Positions 1 to 6,721 of a stretch of 10,759 bases of DNA are shown here, in pieces. Both the position numbers and the translations under genes were made by a program. The notes under the pieces were generated by a model. The model did no database searches, had not been told where the DNA came from, and saw only the letters and a program-made list of their open reading frames with translations. This DNA comes from Planctomycetaceae bacterium (lineage in GTDB: Bacteria; Planctomycetota; UBA1135; GCA-002686595): assembly GCA_013360535.1 (NCBI GenBank), contig JABWBL010000069.1, positions 1 to 10,759 on the forward strand, given 5' to 3'. Each line of letters opens with the position of its first letter. Positions within the stretch are counted from its first letter, which is position 1.

Positions 1-358
1 AGACGGGCACCGCCTCGCGCGCGAAGAGGGCCGAGAAATACGGCTCGAGGTCCGCCATGGTGGCGACCGTCGACCGCGAGCTCTTCACCGGCGCGCGGCG
101 GTCGACGGCGACGCCCGCAGCGACCGGCTCGAGCGCGTCGATCGGGGGCCGCTCGAGGCGCTCGAGGAACTGGCGCGCGTACGGGCTGAAGCTCTCGACG
201 AAGCGGCGCTGCCCCTCGGCGTAGAGGGTGTCCAGCGCGAGCGAGGACTTCCCCGCGCCCGAGACGCCCGTGACAGCGACGAGCTCGCCGGCCCGGAGGT
301 CGAGGTCAATGCCCTGGAGGTTGTGCGTGCGAGCGCCGCGGAGGCGGATAGGGTGCAT
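1..358 (-). CDS. uvrA: UvrA, excinuclease ABC subunit A (N-terminal 119 residues, runs off the left edge)
   Basis: UvrA is the DNA-damage sensor ATPase of nucleotide excision repair; it loads UvrB at lesions in the cytoplasm. Translating the minus strand from the ATG at 358 gives the typical UvrA start: [18 protein letters not shown], then the Walker A loop GVSGAGKSS (residues 31-39), then [24 protein letters not shown] (43-65), where family members usually read YVESLSAYARQF. The segment SSRSTVATM (93-101) matches the family's RSTVGT region. The open frame continues upstream without a nearby stop, and a GTG lies 17 codons earlier, but family alignment favours the ATG at 358. No clear Shine-Dalgarno sequence is visible. 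Zinc modules, signature motifs and the second ATPase half lie outside the window. It is divergent from the M16 fragment, 66 bp away. Identification is confident; whether the whole gene is intact cannot be seen. Confidence 0.93.
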   Translation of the reverse strand, partial: MHPIRLRGARTHNLQGIDLDLRAGELVAVTGVSGAGKSSLALDTLYAEGQRRFVESFSPYARQFLERLERPPIDALEPVAAGVAVDRRAPVKSSRSTVATMADLEPYFSALFAREAVPV

Positions 359-424
359 ACGAGGGCGGGCTATGTCGGGACCGAAGAGCTCGTTGTCCAG
401 TGCGGACACGAGCTGGACGGGGGC

Positions 425-1135
425 ATGCCTAGCGCTGATCGCGCGCAGCGTCGCGGGCAAAGAATTTACGGATATCCGGAAGGGTCAGCCCCCTTGCCCG
501 TTTCCGCTCCCGCGGCTCCCGGGCTGTACGTCGTCGACCGGCCCGATGCGCCCCAGACCGAGCTGCGCCTGGGCCACCTGTCCGTCGCCGCGACGCACGC
601 CGACACGCTCGCGCTCTCCGCGCTCAACTACCCGCTCGGCGGTGTGTTCACGAGCCGCATCAACCTCGAGCTGCGCGAGAAGAAGGGCTACACCTACGGC
701 GCGCGCTCCGACTTCGAGCTCGCGCCCTGGCCCGCGCCCTTCACCGTCGGCGCCGCCGTGCACGCGCAGCACACCGCCGACTCGATCACGACCGTGCGCA
801 CGCTGCTCGAGCAGTACCTCACCGGCCCCACGCAGACCGAGGTCGACTTCACCCGCGACTCGCTCGAACAGGCCCTCGCGCGCCAGTTCGAGACGCCCGC
901 CTCGCGCCTCGCCTTCGTGCGCCGCCTGCAACTCTTCGGCTGGCCCGACGACTACCCGCTGCTGCGCCTGCGCCAGCTCGTCGAGCTCGGCCCCACCGGC
1001 CTCGCCTCGCTCGCCCAACGCCACTTGCGTCCGTCGTCGCTGATCGTGCTCGCCGTCGGCGACGCCCGCCAGCTCTCCTCCCTCGCCCCCTTCACGCTCC
1101 TCGACATCGACGGCGCCCCGCTCCCGACCGCCTGA
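425..1135 (+). CDS. M16 (insulinase/pitrilysin) peptidase, C-terminal half only; probably 5'-truncated remnant
   Basis: The protein matches the C-terminal domain of single-unit M16B peptidases. It has [18 protein letters not shown], then [20 protein letters not shown], then [10 protein letters not shown], the very conserved block that holds the substrate-binding Arg/Tyr pair of the non-catalytic half. Known family members are about 430-460 residues and carry the HxxEH zinc site in the N-terminal half. That half is absent here: homology begins near base 485, and upstream the frame runs into DNA antisense to uvrA. The ATG at 425 gives 236 residues; an earlier in-frame start at 323 would overlap uvrA. 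Codon use is strongly GC-ending, so decay, if any, is recent. Without the zinc domain it cannot be a protease alone; it could be a non-catalytic partner subunit, but a deletion or rearrangement scar is the simpler reading. Confidence 0.72.
   Translation: MPSADRAQRRGQRIYGYPEGSAPLPVSAPAAPGLYVVDRPDAPQTELRLGHLSVAATHADTLALSALNYPLGGVFTSRINLELREKKGYTYGARSDFELAPWPAPFTVGAAVHAQHTADSITTVRTLLEQYLTGPTQTEVDFTRDSLEQALARQFETPASRLAFVRRLQLFGWPDDYPLLRLRQLVELGPTGLASLAQRHLRPSSLIVLAVGDARQLSSLAPFTLLDIDGAPLPTA
469..478. promoter_or_regulatory. 10-bp perfect palindrome in an AT-richer pocket upstream of uvrA
   Basis: CGGATATCCG reads the same on both strands and sits in a short AT-richer pocket (about 457-476) that contrasts with the surrounding GC-rich DNA. 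It is 111 bp upstream of the uvrA ATG and at the edge of the M16 homology. On the minus strand TAAATT follows directly and could be a -10-like element, but I see no good -35. It could be part of a uvrA promoter/operator or only a mark of the junction. Low confidence. Confidence 0.2.
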
Positions 1136-1164
1136 TCCTTCGCCCGTTCACACCCCGCCGGCGC

Positions 1165-1376
1165 TCACGGTTCTTCGCACGGACGAGCGTCGCCCCGACG
1201 GCACTCCCAGAATCCACCGGACCTCCACTCCCACTCCCGGATTCCCGCCTCCGGAGCCCAAGCGACCAGCTTCAGCGTCACATGTGCCTGCTTCCCGGCG
1301 CCGGAGGATTCGCACGTAGTCCCACAGAGAACACGCAGGGGAGCGTTCTTCTCGAATCGCCGTTCCCAGTCCGGGA
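1165..1376 (-). other. Open minus-strand tail downstream of the membrane-protein gene; coding status unclear
   Basis: After the stop of the small membrane protein at 1377, another minus-strand frame stays open to a TGA at 1165-1167, giving about 70 codons with mostly G/C third positions and several Trp (ending near GGFWECRRGDARPCEEP). No ATG or GTG lies at its beginning; the same frame upstream is antisense or out of frame with the membrane-protein gene. It could be the end of a frameshifted longer gene, a short gene with an unusual start, or chance. I recognise no family. It is convergent with the M16 ORF, which ends at 1135. Confidence 0.2.
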
Positions 1377-1745
1377 CTACTCCACCCTGTCGTTCCCGAA
1401 GTGCAGAAGCACGACCGACAGCGCCGCGCAGGCTACCCCGGCCCACTCCAACGTCGACAACCGCGCACCGGAGAAGCCGACGTCCCAGAGGACATCGATC
1501 AGCACGTGAACCGCCACCAGCAGCAGGACGCAAACGGTGAACGACGCCGTGCTCCGCCTGAATGCAACGCCCATGAGCATCAGCCCGAGAGCCGAGAGCG
1601 CGACGCCGGCTGGCAACCAGCCGGACGGTCCGCCCTTGGCCCAGCGGAAGATCATGATGTCCCCCGCAGCGCCGAGCGCGGCGCTGCCCAGAAATAGCCC
1701 CCCGTTCAAGAGAGCCGGTCCTACTGTCACAAGCTGACCCAGCAT
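1377..1745 (-). CDS. Small four-helix integral membrane protein, SMR/DMT-like in size and layout
   Basis: This 122-residue protein has four hydrophobic stretches at about residues 5-30, 43-61, 68-86 and 97-116, separated by short polar turns such as RWAKGGPSG and FRRST. Length and four-helix layout resemble small multidrug resistance or half-size drug/metabolite transporter proteins, which act as dimers in the inner membrane. Acidic residues lie near helix edges (D29, D84, D88), but the Glu in helix 1 that defines EmrE-type transporters is not seen, so no substrate can be named. The ATG at 1745 has only a weak GGA-type ribosome site upstream. The gene stands alone: the secreted beta-helix gene ends 221 bp upstream on the same strand, and a plus-strand gene ends 241 bp beyond its stop. 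Coding is likely; function is unknown. Confidence 0.6.
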   Translation of the reverse strand: MLGQLVTVGPALLNGGLFLGSAALGAAGDIMIFRWAKGGPSGWLPAGVALSALGLMLMGVAFRRSTASFTVCVLLLVAVHVLIDVLWDVGFSGARLSTLEWAGVACAALSVVLLHFGNDRVE

Positions 1746-1885
1746 GATCTCGTTCCGTGGCTCCGCGCCGGCCCGCCGCTTGGAATCGCCATCCCACCGC
1801 CCATTGCTATGCGTGACGTGCGTTCATGCTGTTGCGACATCGGCTCCTCAACGAACTCCCTGTGCTTCATCATCCGATTCATCAT

Positions 1886-1906
1886 GAGATGGGTAGAACC
1901 CATCTC
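1886..1906. terminator. Perfect 9-bp hairpin with 3-nt loop, candidate terminator of the beta-helix gene
   Basis: The arms GAGATGGGT (1886-1894) and ACCCATCTC (1898-1906) are exact inverted repeats around the loop AGA; a T-G wobble can extend the stem by one pair. The hairpin lies 60 bp past the minus-strand stop of the secreted protein (1967) and 140 bp upstream of the membrane-protein ATG. No T-run follows on either strand, so it is not a classical intrinsic terminator. It may act as a 3'-end stabiliser, a U-tract-less terminator, or an operator for the downstream gene. Confidence 0.35.
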
Positions 1907-1966
1907 GCATCGCTCCGGATCCCAGGTCGGGGCCGTGTGCTTCGCCAAACACTCAGGAGCTTCATG

Positions 1967-4249
1967 TCAGGGGCAGAGCTGCCACTCGACACCTTGCGAG
2001 AGATTCGTGGTGCCTGGAGCCGACGGGTCCCGGAACCAACACTGAGCCTGGACGAGTTGTCCAGGCGTCAGCGGCTGCCCAACCGCGGTCGGGCGTGTGG
2101 CGATCCACGCGAGCCAGTCGATCGAGAAGCTGCCGTCGCAGGAGTTGTTCGTGCCGCCCGAGGTCTGCCCGGTCATGCGCTGGGTCGGCGCCTTGACACA
2201 CAAGAAGCTGGTGCTGCCATTGGTCCAGACACCCTGCTTGCGGCCACTGACGCTGTAGAAAACCAGGCCTTGGCGCTGGCCTTCGACTCCTGAAACCGAG
2301 AGCGTGAAGCCCGAATTCGCTGTAGCGCTCGGAGTGCCGGTGGCTGAGAGCAGCGGGTCGCAACCATTCGTGGTCGTTCCGGCCGTGCAGTAGGCGAGGG
2401 GGGGAGTGCAAAGCGGCGGGATCTCGACCAGCGCGTGCGCCAGCGCCGTCGACGGTTGATCATTCCAACGTCCGGCGTAGGCCACGGGGTCGAAGTTGAG
2501 GAGAACGTGGTCCTGGTTGCCGCCGCCGTTGTTGGGCTCGCCTGTTGCCCAGTTCGAGTACGCCAGAGGCTCGCCGTTGTCCCAGAGGAACTGCCCCTCC
2601 ATTGCCTCGTCACTCAGGCCGATCCACATGTGCGCGAGGCCGAACTGGCCTGTGATCCAGGACTGCTCGGAAGCTGAACCGATCGAGATCAAGTGACCGC
2701 CCACTGCCGTGGCGAAAGCCCGAGCAGCTGGAATGTCCAGGAGCCCTGCAGAGGCCAAGTACCGGGTTCCGCTAGAGGTGTCCACGTAGTCCAAGGCCAT
2801 GACATCCGACGCGCCCATGTCGGTGGGCGACCCGTCGGGGTCGCTGGGAAAGGCCGGATCTCCCGAGTCGATGCAGGGAGAACCAGGCGTGAGGCGGTAG
2901 TCCTGAACTTCCTTTCGCCAGAATATCGGATCCGCATTGATGTTGCCTATGCCAGCCCAGATGCCGGTTCCCTGCACATCAGAGAACCGAAACGTCGTGT
3001 ACAGAGGATTGGCGTCAATGAAGCTGAATCCGCCGCCGTTGTCCCAGATGATAGAATTCGAAACGGTCACGTTCGGAGTGCCTCCGTTCCAGCCGGAGTA
3101 GTTGAGACTGCCACCGGAGCATTGACGGCAGGCGCTGATCGCGCCGCCCGAGTGGCTTGCTTGGTTCGCAACGAGGCTGCAGTCGTTGAACGAGATTGTG
3201 CCTGCACCACCCAGCGCCACGCCACCACCATTTCCGTAGTTTGCCGACAGCGCGCCCGTGCTCCCTGGACTGTTGGTGCTGTTCCTCGAGATCACCGTGC
3301 GAACGACCGTTCCCGAACCGGACGTGCTGAGTCCGCCGCCTTTCTTCGCGGCATTGTTGTCGATGGTCGAGTCCGAGATCGCGAACGTGCCGCCATTGAT
3401 CCAGAGACCGCCACCATAATGCCGCGCGAAGTTGCCGCCAATCACACAGGAGCTCAGAGTGATGTTGCTGGATAGCCACACATGCAGCCCACCGCCAGTC
3501 GACGAGACGCTATTGTGATTCGAGGAGGCGCTGTTTCCTTCGATGAGGCATCCCGTCATCTGGACGGTGCTGCTGTATCCCACTGACATTCCGCCGCCAC
3601 TTGTGCCGTAGGACGTCGTGCTCGAGAACGCCGCATTCCCCACAATGTCAGTATTGAGAACCACAGCTGTCGACCCATTGATAAGCATTCCACCCCCGGA
3701 GAACTGCGTCGAATTCAGTTCAATCCGGCAGCTTTCGATGCGGATATTGGCTGCATTGAGAATCGCAATCCCGCCACCACGGGAATTGCCGGCGATTGGT
3801 ATCGAGTTGTTTCGTATGATACACTGCCGGATGACCGGAGAAGCCCCGTCGCAGAGAATGCCCCCCCCGTAGAGTGCCCCAGCGGGTCCCTGGGCGGCGG
3901 CGGACCCACTTCCGTTCTGGATCGTGAAGTTCTCCAATACCGTGGAGTTGGATTCGTTGCTGCGAAATCGGACCACACTGGAGTTTAGGGAGGTGCCGTC
4001 GATGATCGTCGTAACCTCGGACTCTCCGCGGACCGTGATGGCCTTGCCGAGCAGGTCAATGGACTCGTTGTACGTTCCAGCGCTGACCAAGACCGTAGCC
4101 CCAGGCAGGGCGGCGTTGATGGCCTGCTGAATCGTGGCGAAGTCCTGGGGTACGGCAATGGTGCTCTGGGCCGCCGCGCTTCCGATCGGAGCGAGGAGCA
4201 GGAGCCATCGTGCGATGCTGGAAACGTTCAGGAGCGCTGCGGTTTTCAT
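1967..4249 (-). CDS. Secreted right-handed beta-helix protein with C-type lectin domain and Cys-containing C-terminal module
   Basis: This 760-residue protein starts with a Sec signal peptide (Lys near the start, LLLLAPIGSAAAQS, cleavage near 27/28). Residues 30-75 carry the pectin-lyase-like entry DFATIQQAINAALPGATVLV. About nine coils of 24-26 residues follow (roughly 128-405), each with GGG[ILMV] and ending like CIIRNN, CLIEGN or TIDNN, similar in style to the GGAI/FxxN repeats of Chlamydia Pmp proteins. A closing part, INADPIFW with LTPGSPCIDSGDP, spans 437-465. Residues 497-610 form a C-type lectin-like domain: MWIGLSD (541-547), EPNN (571-574) and WND (595-597), the usual calcium/sugar-binding positions. 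The tail 614-760 has seven Cys and resembles modules I associate with planctomycete secreted proteins. A surface adhesion or polysaccharide-binding role is inferred; no lyase active site is evident. The ECF sigma gene lies 250 bp upstream on the same strand. Confidence 0.88.
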   Translation of the reverse strand: MKTAALLNVSSIARWLLLLAPIGSAAAQSTIAVPQDFATIQQAINAALPGATVLVSAGTYNESIDLLGKAITVRGESEVTTIIDGTSLNSSVVRFRSNESNSTVLENFTIQNGSGSAAAQGPAGALYGGGILCDGASPVIRQCIIRNNSIPIAGNSRGGGIAILNAANIRIESCRIELNSTQFSGGGMLINGSTAVVLNTDIVGNAAFSSTTSYGTSGGGMSVGYSSTVQMTGCLIEGNSASSNHNSVSSTGGGLHVWLSSNITLSSCVIGGNFARHYGGGLWINGGTFAISDSTIDNNAAKKGGGLSTSGSGTVVRTVISRNSTNSPGSTGALSANYGNGGGVALGGAGTISFNDCSLVANQASHSGGAISACRQCSGGSLNYSGWNGGTPNVTVSNSIIWDNGGGFSFIDANPLYTTFRFSDVQGTGIWAGIGNINADPIFWRKEVQDYRLTPGSPCIDSGDPAFPSDPDGSPTDMGASDVMALDYVDTSSGTRYLASAGLLDIPAARAFATAVGGHLISIGSASEQSWITGQFGLAHMWIGLSDEAMEGQFLWDNGEPLAYSNWATGEPNNGGGNQDHVLLNFDPVAYAGRWNDQPSTALAHALVEIPPLCTPPLAYCTAGTTTNGCDPLLSATGTPSATANSGFTLSVSGVEGQRQGLVFYSVSGRKQGVWTNGSTSFLCVKAPTQRMTGQTSGGTNNSCDGSFSIDWLAWIATRPTAVGQPLTPGQLVQAQCWFRDPSAPGTTNLSQGVEWQLCP

Positions 4250-4499
4250 GAGGTCTTTCTAGTTGGTGTCGATGGGGAGGTCATCGTGTGAGGAGCGCGC
4301 GCCGCTAGCCATCTGAGCTCGAGGCTGGTGGGACGCAGCGGGCGACAGTCAATTGGACGCAGACGTGGGGCGATGGCGCTTGAGACCGATGAGGATGGGT
4401 CGAGACCAGCCCTCGAAGCGAACACCAGAGGCCTGCCGGACGCGGAACGTGCCAGCACGCGGACTCCTCCTCGACCCCGTTGCTTTCGATCGCCATCGT
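4250..4499 (-). other. 250-bp intergenic spacer between sigma factor and secreted protein
   Basis: No convincing gene lies here. On the minus strand a TTGACT (4347-4352) could be a -35 element for the beta-helix gene, but 17 bases downstream there is no good -10. The Shine-Dalgarno region before the ATG at 4249 is only AAAGA-like. The spacer is long enough for a separate promoter, for example one read by the neighbouring ECF sigma factor. Confidence 0.25.
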
Positions 4500-5042
4500 T
4501 CACTCGCGCTGGCCGCGACCGAGCTCGCGCTTGAGCCAGGCGCGCGCCATGGCCCACTCGTTGGTCACGGTGCGACGCGTCAGCCCGAGCAGTGCGGCGA
4601 CCTGCTCGCCGCTGAGGCCTGCGAAGAAGCGCAACTCGACGATGCGGGCTTGGCGCTCGTCGAGCTGTTTGAGCTTCGCGAGCGCGGCATCCAAGTCGAG
4701 CACGTCGAGTTCAGGTTCATCGACGCGCAAGTGCACCGAGGACAGGGCGACGGCCTCGAAGTCTCGGCCGCGCTTGAGAGCACGGCGGCGCTTGGCCTCG
4801 TCGACCAGCACGTGGCGCATGGCGGTCGCGGCCAGCGACAGGAACGACGCGCGGGCGAGCCCGTCGAGCGGCTCTCCGCGCGACAGGCGCACGAAGACCT
4901 CGTGCACCACGTCGGTCGGGTCCAGCGTCCGACGCCCACCGTCCGATCGCAGCAGCCTCTGGGCCATCTTGCGCAGCTCGTGGTACAGCTCCGCGGTGCT
5001 GTGGTCCAAAGGCTGACGCTCGGGTTGGTCTTGGGGGGGCAT
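4500..5042 (-). CDS. ECF-subfamily RNA polymerase sigma factor (Sigma70_ECF, PF07638-like)
   Basis: The 180-residue protein directs RNA polymerase to a specific promoter set. Region 2 spans about residues 16-92 (STAELYHELRKMAQRLLR, LDPTDVVHEVFVRLSRG, FLSLAATAMRHVLVDEAKRR), and region 4 spans about 118-172, with helix-turn-helix LSGEQVAALLGLTRRTVTNE (143-162) followed by WAMARAWLKREL. This is the short ECF type common in planctomycetes and acidobacteria, often found near Ser/Thr kinases, as here. No anti-sigma gene or long C-terminal extension is seen. The start is uncertain: the ATG at 5042 lies between two C runs on the coding strand (9 upstream, 7 downstream), without a Shine-Dalgarno sequence, and the frame stays open upstream. 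The next gene on the same strand encodes the secreted beta-helix protein, a plausible target. Family assignment is confident; regulon is inferred. Confidence 0.9.
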   Translation of the reverse strand: MPPQDQPERQPLDHSTAELYHELRKMAQRLLRSDGGRRTLDPTDVVHEVFVRLSRGEPLDGLARASFLSLAATAMRHVLVDEAKRRRALKRGRDFEAVALSSVHLRVDEPELDVLDLDAALAKLKQLDERQARIVELRFFAGLSGEQVAALLGLTRRTVTNEWAMARAWLKRELGRGQRE

Positions 5043-5150
5043 GAGGGGGGGGGCGCCCAGGCCCCGGGAGTTGCGAGCTCGGCCGGGGTTCTCCGGGCAG
5101 CCCCCTTTGGTACAGGGTGGTGGCGACGGGCATCCGCGGACTGGGAAGCG

Positions 5151-5175
5151 GATTCCTTGGAATTCGAACGAATTC
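5151..5175. promoter_or_regulatory. Compound palindrome between decarboxylase and sigma-factor genes
   Basis: Two overlapping inverted repeats are present: ATTCC-TT-GGAAT (5152-5163) and GAATTCG-AA-CGAATTC (5160-5175, perfect 7-bp arms), so GAATTC occurs twice ten bases apart. The block is AT-rich in a GC-rich setting, about 110-135 bp upstream of the sigma-factor ATG and about 85 bp past the decarboxylase stop. It may be a dimeric-regulator operator for the sigma gene or a transcript-end hairpin for the operon; no T-run follows on the minus strand. A binding factor cannot be named. Confidence 0.35.
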
Positions 5176-5260
5176 TGGACTACCGACCGCGGATCGGTGC
5201 TGGTTCGAGACTCCGCTTCGGGTGCCGCCGGCCGCGACGGATCGGACGCCGCTGCACAGT

Positions 5261-6721
5261 CTAGCGCTCGACGGCGCCAAGCTCGGGCGCCGCAGGAGGA
5301 ACGACGCGGTTCTTCGGTGACACCCCGCTCGCGGCCGAGGCGTGCGTCCGCTCAGGTCGAATGGTCCGAAACAGCGAGGCGCCGTCGGTATCGAACAGAG
5401 TGCCCGTTTCCGGGGCTTCAGGGTCTTCACCGAAGGCCCACACGCAGGGTTGCGCGGCCTGGTTGAAGCGCGTGGCCGTCGTGAGCGAGTAGGCGCCGGC
5501 CGCGGGAACGAACAGGCGATCGCCGACGCCGAGGTCGGAGGGAAGCTCCCGCAGTCCGTGGATGCGGTCGTAGCTGTCGCAGGTCGCGCCCCAGATGTGC
5601 GCCGGGATCGTCGAGGCGGGCGGGTGGTGCGCAGCGAGGGCCGGCCGGAGCACCTGCACGTCCCAGACCTTGTCGTCGTGCGCCTGCCCCATCAACGTGC
5701 CGTAGATGCCGTCGTCGATGTGGACCTCGAGGTGCTTCAGGGGGACGTGGTTGCCCACGTGGTCCGTCCGCCAAGTGAGCGACTGAACGGACTTCACCGT
5801 GGCCACTATGGCAGCCGCATCGGCGACGAAGAAGCGCCCCGGTTCGGCGACGAGGCGCACGCCGGGGCAGTGCTCGCGAAGCTGCGCCGTGGCCTGCCCG
5901 ATCTCCTGCAGCACGGCGGACTGGCTCGTGCCGTGGGCGCGCGCGGTGGTCTGGTCACAGAAGCCGCCACCAAGGTCGAAGGTCGCCAGTTGCACGCCGG
6001 CTCGCTGGCACAGCTCGTGCAGCAGCCGGAACAGCGCCAGCATGACCCGGAAGTGCTCGGCGTTGTGGCAGTTGGTCCCGACGTGCCCCGCGAGCCCGAA
6101 CCCGGCGAAGCGGACTCCGACCTCGCGCTCGACCTCGCGAGCCGCGTCGATGACGTCGAGCACGGCGCGCTCGTGGATGCTCCAGGTCGTCCGCCCCGGG
6201 GCGAGGTCGGGCAGCAGCACGCGCACGCCGAACTTGTTGAGATTGGAGAAGGGCAGTGCAACGCGCACCAGGATCGTCGGGGCGTAGTCGCGGCTCGGCA
6301 CTCCAGCCGCACGCAGCTTCCGGAGTTCGCTCGCGTCCTGCACGACCAGCACCGCGGGCCGGTCACGGGCCACGGCACGCAGGTCGGCCGCGTCCCGGAT
6401 CGGGTGAGTCGCCAACAGACGCTCGGGCGCGAGCCCCAGCGGGCGAAGCAGGTCCAGCTCGCCACCGGTCGCCGCGTCGAAACCGAGCCCCAGCCGACTC
6501 AGTTCCTCGAGCACGACCCGGTGGTTGTTGGCCTTGATGGCGTAGAACGGCTCCACATCCGGCAGGCACTCTCGCCAGAGCGCGACCTGGACCGCGAGAG
6601 CGCGGCGGTCGAGCACGACGAGGGGCGTGCGGGCCTCCGGCACCATCGCAAGCGCGTGGAGCGCCGCGGCGCGGAGCCGCTCGACGGTCAGGAACTCCTC
6701 CGCTCTCGAGTCCGTGCTCAC
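5261..6721 (-). CDS. Fold-type III PLP-dependent amino-acid decarboxylase (ornithine/lysine/arginine/DAP group)
   Basis: The 486-residue cytoplasmic enzyme has the alanine-racemase-fold signatures of group IV decarboxylases: FYAIKAN with the PLP lysine K63, FDAATGGELDLL (81-92), HVGTNCHN (213-220), FDLGGGF (248-254) for the phosphate-binding glycines, AEPGRFF (292-298), IDDGIYG (335-341), ATCDSYDR (379-386) with the intersubunit Cys/Asp, and AGAYSLTTATRFN (408-420). The reaction is loss of CO2 from a basic or polar amino acid to give an amine; the substrate cannot be fixed from motifs. The region around 150-180, with FSNLNKFG, matches the KFG segment of the family. A tail of about 55 residues after 430 is rich in Pro and Ala and looks disordered. 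It starts with GTG at 6721, overlapping the methyltransferase stop as GTGA, so translation is probably coupled. It may supply the amine that the upstream N-methyltransferase acts on. Confidence 0.92.
   Translation of the reverse strand: MSTDSRAEEFLTVERLRAAALHALAMVPEARTPLVVLDRRALAVQVALWRECLPDVEPFYAIKANNHRVVLEELSRLGLGFDAATGGELDLLRPLGLAPERLLATHPIRDAADLRAVARDRPAVLVVQDASELRKLRAAGVPSRDYAPTILVRVALPFSNLNKFGVRVLLPDLAPGRTTWSIHERAVLDVIDAAREVEREVGVRFAGFGLAGHVGTNCHNAEHFRVMLALFRLLHELCQRAGVQLATFDLGGGFCDQTTARAHGTSQSAVLQEIGQATAQLREHCPGVRLVAEPGRFFVADAAAIVATVKSVQSLTWRTDHVGNHVPLKHLEVHIDDGIYGTLMGQAHDDKVWDVQVLRPALAAHHPPASTIPAHIWGATCDSYDRIHGLRELPSDLGVGDRLFVPAAGAYSLTTATRFNQAAQPCVWAFGEDPEAPETGTLFDTDGASLFRTIRPERTHASAASGVSPKNRVVPPAAPELGAVER

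Noticed and set aside
485..1024. Long minus-strand frame of 179 codons opposite the M16 fragment
   Set aside because: It is antisense to a frame with clear M16 motifs; its Glu/Arg/Gly-rich composition is typical of shadow frames in GC-rich DNA.
1727..1948. Minus-strand frame of 73 codons upstream of the small membrane protein
   Set aside because: It overlaps the start of the membrane-protein gene and the hairpin at 1886-1906, has no domain or hydrophobic pattern, and no ribosome site; chance is more likely.
3100..4000. Possible tandem DNA repeat or CRISPR-like array in the beta-helix gene
   Set aside because: The periodicity is in the protein coils only; the DNA units differ in sequence and length and there are no spacers.
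5200..5230. tRNA-like T-arm (GGTTCGAGACTCC)
   Set aside because: The flanking bases do not form the 5-bp T-stem, and no acceptor, D-arm or anticodon arm can be built around it.
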